Counted from the first letter of the stretch, positions 38,109 through 47,700 are shown. The stretch: DNA of 64,000 bases from Streptomyces griseoviridis (GCF_005222485.1 NZ_CP029078.1:682001-746000), one strand, 5' to 3'. The notes: a model not told the origin generated them from the sequence alone. Numbers and translations are program-made.

Positions 38109-39038
38109 TCAGAACACCGAGAGTCCGGTGAGGGTGGTGAACCGGTCGAGGGCGGCCACGCCGGAGACGGAGTTGCCGCGTTCGTCGAGCCCCGGGCTCC
38201 AGACGCAGAGCGTGCAGCGGCCGGGGACGACGGCGATGATCCCGCCGCCCACCCCGCTCTTGCCCGGCAGCCCGACCCGGTAGGCGAACTCGCCCGCCGC
38301 GTCGTAGGTGCCGCAGGTCAGCATCACCGCGTTGACCTGCTTGGCCTGGCTGCGGGTGAGCAGCCGGGTGCCGTCGGCGCGCAGGCCGTGCCGGGCCAGG
38401 AAGCCGGTGGCGAGGGCGAGGTCGGCGCAGGAGGCGCGGATCGAGCACTGCCGGAAGTACTGGTCGAGGAGGACGGGCACCGGGTTGTCGATGTTGCCGT
38501 AGGAGGCCATGAAGTGGCCGAGGGCGGCGTTGCGGTCGCCGTGCGCGGCCTCGGACTCGGCCACCTCGGGATCGAAGTCGAGGCCGGGGTTGCCGCTCTC
38601 GGCGCGCAGGAAGGCGAGCAGTTCGCCGGCCGCGTCGCCGGTACGGGTCTGGAGGCGGTCGGTGACGACGAGGGCGCCCGCGTTGATGAACGGGTTGCGC
38701 GGGATGCCGTTCTCGTACTCCAGCTGTATCAGGGAGTTGAAGGCGTTGCCCGAGGGTTCCCTGCCGACGTGCTCCCACAGGGCGTCGCCCTCGCGGGCCA
38801 GGTCGAGGGCGAGGGTGAAGACCTTGGTGACGGACTGGGTGGAGAACGGCTCCCGCCAGTCCCCGACGCCGTAGACCGTGCCGTCGGGTTCGGCGACCGC
38901 CATGCCGAAGCTGCGCGGGTCGCAGGCGGCGAGCGCGGGGATGTAGTCGGCGGGCCGGCCGCGGCCGGGGGTGCGGGCGACCTCTTCGGCGATGCGGGCC
39001 AGGACCGGCTCGAAGGTCGGCGGAGACGTCATGATCAC
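38109..39038 (-). CDS. glsA: glutaminase
   Basis: A 309-residue serine-dependent glutaminase that hydrolyses glutamine to glutamate and ammonia. The catalytic S-x-x-K is in FSTQSVTKVFTLAL; EPSGNAFNSLIQLEYENGIP, NPFINAGALVV and VGLPGKSGVGGGI are the full family pattern. GTG at 39038 has GGAGG seven bases upstream; the in-frame ATG two codons later is the alternative. Downstream of the aspartase on the same strand only 39 bp away, so it may form the last part of an amide amino-acid unit. Confidence 0.95.
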   Translation of the reverse strand: MIMTSPPTFEPVLARIAEEVARTPGRGRPADYIPALAACDPRSFGMAVAEPDGTVYGVGDWREPFSTQSVTKVFTLALDLAREGDALWEHVGREPSGNAFNSLIQLEYENGIPRNPFINAGALVVTDRLQTRTGDAAGELLAFLRAESGNPGLDFDPEVAESEAAHGDRNAALGHFMASYGNIDNPVPVLLDQYFRQCSIRASCADLALATGFLARHGLRADGTRLLTRSQAKQVNAVMLTCGTYDAAGEFAYRVGLPGKSGVGGGIIAVVPGRCTLCVWSPGLDERGNSVSGVAALDRFTTLTGLSVF

Positions 39039-39077
39039 TATTGTGCCTCCGGGCCGGTCCTGGTGCGCGTCCGCAGG

Positions 39078-40490
39078 TCAGCCGGTGGCGGGGCCGGTGC
39101 CGGCGACCACTTCGGGCCGCAGCAGTTCGCTGAGCCGGTCGGCGGGCAACAGGCCCTTCTCCAGGACGAGTTCGGCGACGCCCCGGCCGGTGGCGAGGGC
39201 TTCCTTGGCGATGTCGGTGGCCGCCGTGTAGCCGATGTAGGGGTTGAGGGCGGTGACCAGGCCGATGGAGTTCTCGACGCTGGCGCGCAGCGCCTCGGTG
39301 TTGGCGGTGATGCCGTCGACGCAGCGTTCGGCGAGGGTGAGGCAGGCGCTGCGGAGGTGGGTGAGGCTCTCCGAGAGGGAGTGCAGGATGATCGGTTCGA
39401 AGGCGTTGAGCTGGAGCTGGCCGGCCTCGGCGGCCATCGTGATGGTGACGTCGTTGCCGATCACCTCGAAGGCCACCTGGTTGACGACCTCGGGTATGAC
39501 CGGGTTGACCTTGCCGGGCATGATGCTCGAACCGGCCTGCACCGGGGGCAGGTTGATCTCGCCGAGCCCGGCGCGCGGCCCCGACGACAGCAGCCGCAGG
39601 TCGTTGCAGCTCTTGGAGAGCTTGACGGCGATCCGCTTGAGGACGCCCGACATCTGGACGAACGCCCCGCAGTCCTGGGTGGCTTCGACCAGGTTGGCGG
39701 CGGTGACCAGGGGCAGTCCGGTGATCTCGGAGAGGTGGTGGCGGGCCGCCTCGGCATACCCGGCGGGGGCGTTGAGCCCGGTGCCGATGGCGGTGGCGCC
39801 GAGGTTGATCTCGTGGATCAGCTCGACGGCCTCGCCGAGCCGGCTGCGGTCCTCGTCGATCATGACGGCGTAGGCGGAGAACTCCTGGCCGAGCGTCATG
39901 GGGACGGCGTCCTGGAGCTGGGTGCGGCCCATCTTGAGCACGTCGTGGAACTCGGCGGCCTTGCGCGCGAAGGAGCCCTGGAGGACGGACATGGCTTCGA
40001 GCAGGGCGTGCACCGCGAAGACCGCGGAGATCTTGACGGCGGTCGGGTAGACGTCGTTGGTGGACTGGCCGAGGTTGACGTCCTCGTTGGGGTGCAGCAG
40101 CGCGTACTGCCCCTTCTCGTGGCCGAGCAGCTCCAACGCCCGGTTGGCGATGACCTCGTTGGCGTTCATGTTGGTCGAGGTGCCTGCGCCGCCCTGGATG
40201 ACGTCGACGACGAACTGGTCGTGCAGCTTCCCGGCGCGGATCTCGCGGCAGGCGGCGACGATGGCGGCGGCCTTGCGCGGGTCGAGCAGCCCCAGTTCCT
40301 CGTTGGCGAGGGCGGCGGCCTCCTTGACGGCGGCGAGGGCGTCGACGAGGTGCGGGTAGGCGGAGATGGGGGTGCCGGTGATGGGGAAGTTCTCGGTGGC
40401 CCGCAGGGTGTGGACACCCCAGTAGGCGTCGGCGGGGACATCCCGGTCCCCGAGCAGATCGTGCTCACGACGGGTGACGGCGGTGGTCAT
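39078..40490 (-). CDS. aspA: aspartate ammonia-lyase (aspartase)
   Basis: A 470-residue fumarase/aspartase-superfamily enzyme that deaminates aspartate to fumarate. GAGTSTNMNANEVIANRALE, the catalytic-loop signature GSSIMPGKVNPVIPEV (about residue 318) and HPNEDVNLGQSTNDVYPTA identify the aspartase branch rather than fumarase. ATG at 40490 follows GAGGAA. With the asparaginase upstream it converts asparagine to fumarate. The 206-bp gap to asparaginase holds a 23-bp tandem repeat. Confidence 0.95.
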   Translation of the reverse strand: MTTAVTRREHDLLGDRDVPADAYWGVHTLRATENFPITGTPISAYPHLVDALAAVKEAAALANEELGLLDPRKAAAIVAACREIRAGKLHDQFVVDVIQGGAGTSTNMNANEVIANRALELLGHEKGQYALLHPNEDVNLGQSTNDVYPTAVKISAVFAVHALLEAMSVLQGSFARKAAEFHDVLKMGRTQLQDAVPMTLGQEFSAYAVMIDEDRSRLGEAVELIHEINLGATAIGTGLNAPAGYAEAARHHLSEITGLPLVTAANLVEATQDCGAFVQMSGVLKRIAVKLSKSCNDLRLLSSGPRAGLGEINLPPVQAGSSIMPGKVNPVIPEVVNQVAFEVIGNDVTITMAAEAGQLQLNAFEPIILHSLSESLTHLRSACLTLAERCVDGITANTEALRASVENSIGLVTALNPYIGYTAATDIAKEALATGRGVAELVLEKGLLPADRLSELLRPEVVAGTGPATG

Positions 40491-40553
40491 GGGGTGCGTA
40501 TTCCTCTTCCGGACGGGTCGATTTGCTTCGGGGGGGCGGGGCCTGGTTCGGGG

Positions 40554-40644
40554 GCGCGGGGAACTGTCTTCCCGGGGCGCGGGGAGCTGTCTTTCCGGAG
40601 CGCGGGGAGCTGTCTTTCCGGAGCGCGGGGAACGGCGCGACCGG
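40554..40644. repeat. tandem repeat, 23-bp units, 3.9 copies, inside an operon
   Basis: Units of 23 bp at 40554-40576, 40577-40599, 40600-40622 and a diverged copy to 40644 have the form GCGCGGGGAGCTGTCTTTCCGGA cut here to describe its core: GCGCGGGGA, then CTGTCTTTCC. The final copy reads GCGCGGGGAACGGCGCGACC, which resembles a GCGCGGGGAACTGCGCGACC-type word that I recall as a dispersed intergenic element in Streptomyces. A (CTCCCG)n run follows at about 40662-40683. Confidence 0.85.
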
Positions 40645-40696
40645 CCACAGCCGGCCCGCGCCCGCTCCCGCTCCCGCTCCCGGACGACCGCGGGCG

Positions 40697-41713
40697 TCAC
40701 ACGGGAGAGGGCCCCGTGACCGGGTCGAGCGCCCGCACCACCCGCACCGCGCCCACCGGCTTCCCACCGCCGAGCAGCGCCTCCCCGGCGAAGGGGGTCA
40801 GTGCCGAGGGGTCGACCCCGGCCCTGACGAGCGCCGCCGCGGTGACCGGGACGCGTGCCCGGTCCGCCCCGTCGGAGATCTTGACGGCGACGGCCCGGCC
40901 GTCGGGCAGCGCGGCGATCTCCACGCCCTCGAACCCGTCCTTGGCGAGCAGTCCCGGCACGGCGCCCATCAGCGCGGCGACGTCCCGTCCGGCGCCCGAG
41001 GCCATCTCCGGGTAGGCGCGCATGGCGTCGGCGACGCGTGCCTCGGGGGTGCCGGGCGCGGCGGTGGTGACGCGGGCGGCGGCGCGGGCCAGCCCGCCCA
41101 GGGAGACGGAGAACAGGGGTGCGCCGCAGCCGTCGACGGTGACGCGGGCGATCCGCTGTCCGGTGAGGTCCTCGACGATCTCGGCGATGGCCTGCTGGAG
41201 GGGGTGGCCGGGGTCGAGGTAGTCGTCGAGGGACCAGCCGTTGAGCGCGCAGGTGTAGAGCATGGCCGCGTGTTTGCCCGAGCAGTTCTGCGCGAGCCGG
41301 GAGGGCGCGCGGCCCTCGCGGATCCAGGTGTCCCGGACCGCGGTGCCGAACGGCAGGTCGGGGACGTTGCGCAGCCGGTCCTCGGTGAGTTCGGCGAGGG
41401 CGAGGATGCGGCGGGCGCCGGCCAGGTGGCGTTCCTCGCCCGAGTGGCTGGCCGCGGCGAGGGAGAGGAGTTCGCCGTCGAGCGGGAGTCCGGCGCGGAC
41501 CATCGCGACGGCCTGGACCGGCTTGAGCGCCGAGCGCGGATAGAACGCGGCCTCGATGTCGCCGATCTGGAGCCTGACCTGTCCTTCGGCGTCGAGGACG
41601 ACGACGGAGCCGTGGTGGACGCCCTCGACGACCCCGTCGCGGATCAGGTGGGCGACGGGGGCGTGCAGGGGCTCGCGGATCTGGGGTGCGTCCGCGACGT
41701 TGCTGCTGTACAT
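40697..41713 (-). CDS. asparaginase (AnsA/ReAV-like family)
   Basis: A 338-residue asparaginase of the PF06089 type rather than the classical L-asparaginase fold. Signatures are HHGSVVVLDAEG, YPRSALKPVQAVAMV, SHSGEERHLAGA, LAQNCSGKHAAMLYTC and VDGCGAPLFSVSL. The SxxK of RSALK and the second KHA lysine with a conserved Cys are the expected active-site residues. It releases aspartate and ammonia from asparagine. ATG at 41713 has AGAGG five bases upstream; GTG at 41716 is adjacent. It lies 28 bp after the permease gene. Confidence 0.92.
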   Translation of the reverse strand: MYSSNVADAPQIREPLHAPVAHLIRDGVVEGVHHGSVVVLDAEGQVRLQIGDIEAAFYPRSALKPVQAVAMVRAGLPLDGELLSLAAASHSGEERHLAGARRILALAELTEDRLRNVPDLPFGTAVRDTWIREGRAPSRLAQNCSGKHAAMLYTCALNGWSLDDYLDPGHPLQQAIAEIVEDLTGQRIARVTVDGCGAPLFSVSLGGLARAAARVTTAAPGTPEARVADAMRAYPEMASGAGRDVAALMGAVPGLLAKDGFEGVEIAALPDGRAVAVKISDGADRARVPVTAAALVRAGVDPSALTPFAGEALLGGGKPVGAVRVVRALDPVTGPSPV

Positions 41714-41741
41714 CACTGCCTCTCGGGGAACGGCGCGTGGG

Positions 41742-43184
41742 TCACGCGTCGGTTCCGGTGGTGGACGTGGGTGCGGTGCGGCCGCGGATGCCGAACCATC
41801 CGGCGACCAGGGCGGCGACGATCAGCGGCAGGCACAGCACGGTGGTGCGGCCCGCGCCTCCGTCGGCGTACATGAGGACCAGGACGGAGACCAGGAAGGC
41901 CAGCGTCACGAGTTCGGTCCAGGGGGAGCCGGGCAGCCGGTAGCTCGGGCGGGTCAGCTCGCCCGCCCGCGTCTTCCGCCAGAAGAACAGGTGGCAGACC
42001 ATGATCATGCCCCAGGTGGCGAGGATGCCGAGGGCGGCGAAGTTGAGGACGATCTCGAACGCGTCGGCGGGGACCACGAAGTTGAGGGCGACGCCGAGGA
42101 CGCAGATGCCGCTGGTGAGCAGGATGCCGCCGTAGGGGACCTGGCTGCGGCTCATCCTCGCGGTGAAGCGGGGCGCGGAGCCGTTGACGGCCATGGAGCG
42201 CAGGATGCGGCCGGTGGAGTAGAGGCCGGAGTTGAGGGAGGACATGGCCGCGGTGAGGACGACCAGGTTCATCACGCCGCCCGCCGCGGGGACGCCGATG
42301 TTGGAGAGCACGGTGACGAAGGGGCTCTGGCCGGCGGTGTACTTGTTCCAGGGCAGCAGCATGGAGAGCAGGACGACCGAGCCGACGTAGAAGAGGGCCA
42401 CCCGCCACATGATCGAGTTGATCGCCTTCGGCATGATCTTCTCGGGGTTCTCGGTCTCGCCCGCGGCGACGCCGACGAGTTCGACGGAGGCGTAGGCGAA
42501 GACGACGCCCTGGATGATCAGCAGCATGGGCAGCAGGCCGTTGGGGAAGACGCCGCCGTGGTCGGTGATCAGGGACGGGCCGGGGGTGTTGCCGTCGACC
42601 GGGTGCTGGGTGACCAGCAGGAAGATCCCGATACACATGAAGATCACCAGGGCGCTGACCTTGATGATGGCGAACCAGAACTCCAGCTCGCCGAAGAACC
42701 TGACCGAGATGAGGTTGACGGTCAGCACCACGGCGAGGGCGATCAGCGCGATCACCCACTGCGGGATGTCGGAGAACATGCCCCAGTAGTGGGTGTAGGT
42801 GGCGACGGCGGTGATGTCGGCGATGCCGGTGGTGGCCCAGTTGAGGAAGTACATCCAGCCGGCGGTGTAGGCGCCCTTCTCGCCGAGGAACTCACGGGCG
42901 TAGGAGACGAACGCGCCGGACGAGGGCCGGTACAGGACGAGTTCGCCCAGGGCGCGCACCACCAGGAAGGCGAAGAGGCCGCAGACCGCGTAGGCGATGA
43001 AGAGGGAGGGCCCGGCGTCGGCGAGCCGGCCGCCCGCGCCGAGGAAGAGGCCGGTGCCGATGGCGCCGCCGATGGCGATCATGTTGACGTGCCGGGACTT
43101 GAGGGACTTGCTGTATCCTGCGTCCCCCGCGTCCACATGGGCGGCGGTTCGGCGCGTCTCCTCCTGGATCGACTGCTCGCTCAC
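41742..43184 (-). CDS. amino acid permease, probably L-asparagine permease (APC family)
   Basis: A 480-residue APC-superfamily transporter with 12 helices. The N-terminal [20 protein letters not shown] cut, [19 protein letters not shown], and [19 protein letters not shown] are typical of AnsP/GabP-type symporters. Its position between a GntR regulator and an asparaginase makes asparagine the likely substrate. GTG at 43184 overlaps the GntR stop by 4 bp (GTGA). It sits in the plasma membrane and imports amino acid with protons. Confidence 0.94.
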   Translation of the reverse strand: MSEQSIQEETRRTAAHVDAGDAGYSKSLKSRHVNMIAIGGAIGTGLFLGAGGRLADAGPSLFIAYAVCGLFAFLVVRALGELVLYRPSSGAFVSYAREFLGEKGAYTAGWMYFLNWATTGIADITAVATYTHYWGMFSDIPQWVIALIALAVVLTVNLISVRFFGELEFWFAIIKVSALVIFMCIGIFLLVTQHPVDGNTPGPSLITDHGGVFPNGLLPMLLIIQGVVFAYASVELVGVAAGETENPEKIMPKAINSIMWRVALFYVGSVVLLSMLLPWNKYTAGQSPFVTVLSNIGVPAAGGVMNLVVLTAAMSSLNSGLYSTGRILRSMAVNGSAPRFTARMSRSQVPYGGILLTSGICVLGVALNFVVPADAFEIVLNFAALGILATWGMIMVCHLFFWRKTRAGELTRPSYRLPGSPWTELVTLAFLVSVLVLMYADGGAGRTTVLCLPLIVAALVAGWFGIRGRTAPTSTTGTDA

Positions 43185-43912
43185 GCGTCGGTTCCGCCTT
43201 CCGGGCTGCTGTCCGCGCGCACGGGGCGCACGATGTCGGTGAGGGTCGTCTCGACGCGGTCGAGATGGTGGGCCATGGCTTCGACGGCGTCGGGTTCGGA
43301 ACCGTCCATCAGGGCCTCGACGATCGCCCGGTGCTCGTGGTTGGACTGCTCGCGCCGGCCGCCGAGTTCGTTGAGGAACGCGGACTGGCGGGCCAGCGCG
43401 TCCCGGATCTCCTCGATGACCCGGCGGAAGACGGGGTTCTGCGCGGCCTGGGCGACGGCGAGGTGGAAGAGCGTGTCGAGGGCGACCCACGAGGTGGTGT
43501 CGGTCTCCTGCTCCATGCGCTCCAGCAGATGGGCCAGGTGGTCGAGGTCCTCGGGGGTGCGGCGGACGGCCGCGTACCCCGCGACCGGGATCTCGACGTG
43601 CCGGCGCACCTCCAGGAGGTCGCTGGCCGCGTAGTCGCCGAAGGTCGGGTCCTCGACGGTGTTGGCGACCACGAAGGTGCCCTTGCCCGTCCGGGAGACG
43701 GTCAGGCCCATGGTCTGCAGGGCCCGCAGCGCCTCGCGCAGCACGGGCCTGCTGACTTCGAGGCTCCGGCACAGCTCGGCCTCCGAGGGGAGCTTGTCCC
43801 CCACCGCGTAGGCGCCGCGTTCGATGGCGGCGCGCAGGTGCCCGAGGACCGCCTCCATGGCGCTGACGCGCCGAGGGCCCTGACTGGCTGTCTGGCTGTC
43901 TGACAGGTTCAC
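43181..43912 (-). CDS. FadR-type GntR regulator of the asparagine operon
   Basis: A 243-residue GntR protein with an FCD ligand domain. HTH residues about 18-85 ([40 protein letters not shown]), then a helical FCD domain with the metal-ligand residues D...H ([31 protein letters not shown]). It is the first gene of GntR-permease-asparaginase-aspartase, so it most likely represses the operon and responds to asparagine or aspartate. Confidence 0.93.
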   Translation of the reverse strand: MNLSDSQTASQGPRRVSAMEAVLGHLRAAIERGAYAVGDKLPSEAELCRSLEVSRPVLREALRALQTMGLTVSRTGKGTFVVANTVEDPTFGDYAASDLLEVRRHVEIPVAGYAAVRRTPEDLDHLAHLLERMEQETDTTSWVALDTLFHLAVAQAAQNPVFRRVIEEIRDALARQSAFLNELGGRREQSNHEHRAIVEALMDGSEPDAVEAMAHHLDRVETTLTDIVRPVRADSSPEGGTDA

Positions 43913-44055
43913 GAGGGTGATCCTGGGGGTGACGGGCGGGAGCTGTCAAGGGTGGCGGGACAAGCGATCCGGCGGGCCGTCGGCGGGGCGGGCGACCGGG
44001 CCGCCCGCCCCTTAACGCACCGGGACGGTCCGCCCCGCGCCGGTGTTCCGGCAGG

Positions 44056-44892
44056 TCAGCCGCTGATCGCGCCCACCGAGAGCAGGCCGAGGAGGAGCAC
44101 CCCGACGATGATCCGGTAGATCACGAAGGCGTTGAAGTTGTGTTTGGCGACGTACTTCAGCAGCCAGGCGATGGAGGCGTACGCCACCACGAAGGAGACG
44201 ACCGTGCCCGCGGCGAGCGGCGCGGCGCCCACCCCGGTGCCCAGGGCGTCCTTCAGCTCGTAGATGCCGGCGCCGGTGAGGGCCGGGATGCCGAGGAAGA
44301 ACGAGAGCCGGGTGGCGGCGACCCGGTCCAGGTCGAGCAGGAGGGCCGTGGACATGGTGGCGCCCGAGCGGGAGAAGCCGGGGAAGAGCAGCGCGAGGAT
44401 CTGCGAGCTGCCGACCAGCATGGCGTCCTTGAAGCCGGTGTCGTCCTCACCGCGCTTGTGCCGGCCGCGCTGGTCGGCCACCCACATCACGCCGCTGCCG
44501 ACGATCAGGGAGGCGGCGACCACCCACAGGGAGGCGAGCGGTCCCGCGATGAGCGGCTTGGCGGCGAGGCCGACGACCACGATCGGAATCGTCGCGGCGA
44601 TCACCCACCAGGCGAACTTGTAGTCGTGGTGGTAGCGCTCCTCCTTGTCCACGAGGCCGCGCCCCCAGGCGGAGACGATCCGCACGATGTCCTTGAAGAA
44701 GTACACGAGCACGGCGGCGATGGCGCCGACCTGGATGACGGCCGAGAACCCGACGACGGCGGTGTCGTCGACGGGGATGCCCATCAGGCCCTCGGTGATC
44801 TTCAGATGGCCGGTCGAGGAGACGGGAAGGAACTCGGTCACCCCCTCGACGGCTCCGAGGACGACGGCCTGACCGACGTTGATGACGCTCAT
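44056..44892 (-). CDS. uppP: undecaprenyl-diphosphatase UppP (BacA)
   Basis: A 278-residue multi-pass membrane phosphatase that recycles undecaprenyl diphosphate for cell-wall synthesis and gives bacitracin tolerance. Both family motifs are intact: [14 protein letters not shown] near the N-terminus and [18 protein letters not shown] near residue 185. About eight helices are visible. ATG at 44892 follows a weak AGA..GATCC region. It is single-gene between the GntR operon and the fluoride-exporter genes. Confidence 0.96.
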   Translation of the reverse strand: MSVINVGQAVVLGAVEGVTEFLPVSSTGHLKITEGLMGIPVDDTAVVGFSAVIQVGAIAAVLVYFFKDIVRIVSAWGRGLVDKEERYHHDYKFAWWVIAATIPIVVVGLAAKPLIAGPLASLWVVAASLIVGSGVMWVADQRGRHKRGEDDTGFKDAMLVGSSQILALLFPGFSRSGATMSTALLLDLDRVAATRLSFFLGIPALTGAGIYELKDALGTGVGAAPLAAGTVVSFVVAYASIAWLLKYVAKHNFNAFVIYRIIVGVLLLGLLSVGAISG

Positions 44893-44960
44893 GGGATCCA
44901 GTTCTGAGATGGTCGACAGTGCTGTAGACAGTGTTACTACGCCGGAGCGAGAACGACTGC

Positions 44961-45335
44961 TTACCCCCACACCGCCCGAGCGAGCGACACCCCCGCAAAA
45001 GCCGCGCCGAGGCCCGCCGCCACGCTCCCGACGACGTTGGCGGCGGCGTAGAACCCGGCACCGGTCTCGGTGAGTCTCAGCGTCTCGTGGGAGAAGGTCG
45101 AGTACGTCGTCAGCGCGCCGCACAGGCCGGTCCCGATCAGCAGTTGGAGGTGCGGATCCGCCGCTCCGGCGGCTGCCGCGCCGGTCAGCACGCCGAGGAC
45201 GAGACAGCCGCCGACGTTGACGACGAAGGTGCCCCAGGGGAAGACCGAGTCGTGCCGGGACTGCACCGCGCGGTCGGTCAGATAGCGCAGCGGGGCGCCC
45301 ACCATGGCACCCGCGACGACCAGCAGCCAGTTCAC
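44961..45335 (-). CDS. crcB: fluoride exporter CrcB/Fluc, first paralogue
   Basis: A 124-residue, four-helix dual-topology-type fluoride channel. FPWGTFVVNVGGCLVLGVLTG and the Phe/Ser/Thr track GLCGALTTYSTFSHE are the family motifs. It ends in TAA. GTG at 45335 overlaps by 4 bp (GTGA) with a short upstream frame. With the second CrcB at 45827-46288 it probably forms a heterodimeric channel, as in other Gram-positives with two crcB genes. Confidence 0.94.
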   Translation of the reverse strand: MNWLLVVAGAMVGAPLRYLTDRAVQSRHDSVFPWGTFVVNVGGCLVLGVLTGAAAAGAADPHLQLLIGTGLCGALTTYSTFSHETLRLTETGAGFYAAANVVGSVAAGLGAAFAGVSLARAVWG

Positions 45336-45508
45336 AACGACCTCTTACCCTTCGCGTCCGGTTCGCCGGTTTCGTCCGGCCTCTCTGGTCCCGGTGGTTC
45401 CTCTGGTCCCTCTGGTTCCTCTGGTCCCGGTGGTTCCGATGGCCCCTCTGGTTGCGGTGGTTCCGCCGGCTCGTGCGCGTCAGCCGGGTTCGCCGCCGCG
45501 TCCGACAT
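45332..45508 (-). CDS. possible small coupled ORF, Pro/Glu-rich (58 aa)
   Basis: A 58-codon frame fills the gap between the DUF190 and CrcB genes. It starts with ATG at 45508 (GAGG nine bases upstream) inside the end of the DUF190 gene in another frame and ends in a GTGA overlap with the CrcB start. The predicted peptide is Pro/Glu/Gly-rich, encoded by a (CCTCTGGT)-type microsatellite. It may only serve to keep ribosomes moving to crcB, or be spurious. Confidence 0.3.
   Translation of the reverse strand: MSDAAANPADAHEPAEPPQPEGPSEPPGPEEPEGPEEPPGPERPDETGEPDAKGKRSL
45375..45466. repeat. CCTCTGGT-type microsatellite
   Basis: Variants of a 9-bp word (cctctggtc, cctctggtt, cccggtggt) alternate about ten times between DUF190 and crcB. 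The period of nine keeps the overlapping small frame open as Pro/Glu/Gly triplets. Confidence 0.75.
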
Positions 45509-45830
45509 AGCGGACGACCTCGCAGGCGTCGAGGGTGACAAGGCCGTCCTGGACGAGTTCGTCGAGCTGCGGCAGGAAGGCGCGGATCCGCTCCTCGGTG
45601 TCGACGACGACGACCGCGACCGGCAGGTCCTCGCTCAGGGACAGCAGCCGCGAGGTGTGGATCCGGGAGGAGGCGCCGAAGCCCTCGACGCCCCGGAAGA
45701 CGCTGGCACCGGCGAGCCCGGCCGCGTGGGCGCGGTGCACGATCTCCGAGTAGAGGGGCTTGTGGTGCCAGACGTCGTTCTCACCGATGAACACGGTCAG
45801 GCGCAGCGCGGTCCCGGTCAGCCTGGTCAT
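45480..45830 (-). CDS. DUF190 protein of the fluoride-exporter operon
   Basis: A 116-residue PII-like protein of the DUF190 family: [39 protein letters not shown] and [20 protein letters not shown]. Such genes regularly sit between two crcB genes in actinomycetes and may sense or regulate the channel. Its ATG overlaps the upstream CrcB stop (ATGA), so translation is coupled. Confidence 0.93.
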   Translation of the reverse strand: MTRLTGTALRLTVFIGENDVWHHKPLYSEIVHRAHAAGLAGASVFRGVEGFGASSRIHTSRLLSLSEDLPVAVVVVDTEERIRAFLPQLDELVQDGLVTLDACEVVRYVGRGGEPG

Positions 45831-46288
45831 GACTGCCTCCACTTCAGGGCGCGGCGGGCCAGGGTCGCCCCGCCCTGGACCGCGGTGAGCGCCGCGAGCA
45901 GGGTCGCGGCGAGATAGGCGAGGCCGACGCGGGCGTGGCCGCCGTCGACGAGTCGCTGGATGTCGACGGCGTAGGTGGAGAAGGTGGTGAACCCGCCGAG
46001 GACGCCGGTGCCGAAGAAGGGCCTGACCAGCCGGTGGGCCACCCACACGTCGGTGATGAGGACCATGAGGACGCCGATGGCGGCGCATCCCACGACGTTC
46101 GTCCAGAACGTGCCCCAGGGGAACCCGCCGGGTCCCGCGGGCCAGTGGAGGGCGATCGCGTAGCGGGCGCAGGCGCCGAGCGCGCCGCCTAGGGCGATCA
46201 CGGCGACGATCGGGGCCTGGCCGCGCCAGTCGGCCCGCCGGACCGGGCGGGGCGGGGTGCGCGGGCTCTCGGTCTCCGGGGAGGTCAT
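45827..46288 (-). CDS. crcB: fluoride exporter CrcB/Fluc, second paralogue
   Basis: A 153-residue Fluc subunit with an N-terminal Pro/Arg-rich cytosolic extension (about 25 residues) before four helices. [19 protein letters not shown] and [17 protein letters not shown] are the pore motifs. First gene of crcB-DUF190-crcB. ATG at 46288 is preceded by GGAGAAGCG. I searched the upstream 290 bp for a fluoride riboswitch and did not recognise one. Confidence 0.94.
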   Translation of the reverse strand: MTSPETESPRTPPRPVRRADWRGQAPIVAVIALGGALGACARYAIALHWPAGPGGFPWGTFWTNVVGCAAIGVLMVLITDVWVAHRLVRPFFGTGVLGGFTTFSTYAVDIQRLVDGGHARVGLAYLAATLLAALTAVQGGATLARRALKWRQS

Positions 46289-46582
46289 GGGCACGCTTCT
46301 CCTACTCGCCGGGCCCGCGCAGGCGGGCGCCGCTGGGTCGCAAGTAGGGACCGTTGGCGGCACCGGTGCCGCGGTTCGGGTACGGCGGGCCCCACCGCCG
46401 CGCCGCGAGGGTGCTCGCGGCCGGGCACCAGGTTAACGCCGCCGCGGTGGTGGGGTCATGTCGGCCAGGGTGGAGCGGGGGCCAGCGCGGCGCGCGGCGG
46501 GCCCCGATCGGCGTCGGGGTCCCGCGGCGCGTTCCGGGCCCTGTGGCGCGTTCCGGACCCTGTGGCTCGTTCCGGGGGTCGA

Positions 46583-46870
46583 CTACCAGCCTTTTTCGAA
46601 CAGGCGAGCCACCTCGGCCGTCCGCATGTCGTCGCGCCGGTAGTGGGTGCGGCCCCGGACGCTGCGCGCGCGCAGCAGCCCGAGGTCGGCGAGGAGGCCG
46701 AGGTGGGTGTCGGCGACCGTGCGCGGCACGCCGAGCCTGGCGGCGACGGCGTCGGCGGTGACGCCGTCCTCGGCGAGGTCGCCGTCCGGCTGGGGCGGGA
46801 AGTGCGCGACGGGGTCCCGCAACCACTCCAGGACACGCAGCCGCAGGTCGCTGACGGGAGTTCTGAACAT
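46583..46870 (-). CDS. small ArsR-like winged-helix regulator
   Basis: A 95-residue winged-helix protein: LRLRVLEWLRDPVAHFP, VTADAVAARLGVPRTVADTH, LLADLGLLRARSVRGRTHYR. It resembles ArsR-type repressors but no metal-ligand Cys/His set is visible. ATG at 46870 has GGAGGGGG upstream. It follows the gamma-butyrolactone receptor gene on the same strand (131 bp) and could be part of its regulon or independent. Confidence 0.85.
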   Translation of the reverse strand: MFRTPVSDLRLRVLEWLRDPVAHFPPQPDGDLAEDGVTADAVAARLGVPRTVADTHLGLLADLGLLRARSVRGRTHYRRDDMRTAEVARLFEKGW

Positions 46871-47001
46871 CCTGCCCCCTCCGGCCGAACCGCCACGCAC
46901 CGCGGCCTCCCACTCTCCCGCACCCGGCGCCGCCGTGTCCGGCACTCCGCGCGCGTTGGCCGGGACCGGGCGGCTCGGGCCGGGTGCCGGGCCCCGCGGG
47001 G

Positions 47002-47637
47002 TCAGACGCGCGCGGGCAGTCCGAGCCCCGGCGAACCGGCGGGCAGGGCCTGCGCGGCGGCCTCGGGGGTCGCGATGCCGGGCAGCAACTGCCGCCACCA
47101 GCCGGTCAGTCGCTCATGGAGGTCACGGCGTTCGGAGAGCACGTGGGACAGCATCTGGATGCCGGTGAAGGAGCCCACGACGGTCGCCGCGACCTCGTCG
47201 GGCGCCATGTCCTCGCGCAGTTCGCCCGCGCCCTGGGCGCGCGCCAGGTCTCTGCCGAAGGCGCGCAGCCACCAGTCGTACAGATCGGCGTCGTTGGCCT
47301 GGAAGGTGCCTCGTTCCACGGTGAGCCGGATGCTGGCGCGGAACAGGACGTTGGTGCGAAGGTGGTGGGCCAGTTCATGGGTGAGGTCGATGACCTGCTG
47401 GAGGGGTGAGGTGGAGTGAGTGCGGGTCCCGACCGGGATCTCGGTCTGCGCGGCCATCACCCCGCGCGCGATGTCCTCCTTGGACGCGAAGTGGAAGTAC
47501 ATGGCGCCCTTGGTGACGCCGCTGCGCTCCTGGATCTCGTTGATGCTCGCGGCGGCGTAGCCTCGCTCGTCGAAGACCTCGGCCGCCCCGACCAGAAGCC
47601 TCCGCCGTGTCTCGATCGCCCGTTCCTGTCGTGCCAT
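47002..47637 (-). CDS. gamma-butyrolactone receptor-type TetR regulator (ScbR/ArpA family)
   Basis: A 211-residue TetR protein with the typical receptor N-terminus: MARQERAIETRRRLLVGAAE, VFDERGYAAASINEIQERSG, VTKGAMYFHFASKEDIARGV. These features, in particular the KGALYFHF-like recognition helix, place it with A-factor/SCB1 receptors. It is divergent from the AfsA/ScbA-type synthase gene, as in S. coelicolor scbR-scbA. A copy of ACAAACCGNNNGTT lies between them. It likely represses the synthase and the Dap operon until the butyrolactone accumulates. Confidence 0.93.
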   Translation of the reverse strand: MARQERAIETRRRLLVGAAEVFDERGYAAASINEIQERSGVTKGAMYFHFASKEDIARGVMAAQTEIPVGTRTHSTSPLQQVIDLTHELAHHLRTNVLFRASIRLTVERGTFQANDADLYDWWLRAFGRDLARAQGAGELREDMAPDEVAATVVGSFTGIQMLSHVLSERRDLHERLTGWWRQLLPGIATPEAAAQALPAGSPGLGLPARV

Positions 47638-47700
47638 TGCGTGAAATCCTCGTTTCCTGGGCGTGGCAGGTTCATGAGCAACCTGGTGAGACGGCCCAAA

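Noticed and set aside
43897..43905. TGTCTGACA symmetrical word as a GntR operator
   Set aside because: It lies inside codons 3-6 of the GntR gene itself, next to a repeated CTGTCTG word, and is too short to support as an operator.
46289..46582. Possible fluoride riboswitch before the crcB operon
   Set aside because: I looked for the GGNGAUGG/CGCC-type conserved core on the minus strand and did not find it; only GC-rich hairpins without the motif are present.
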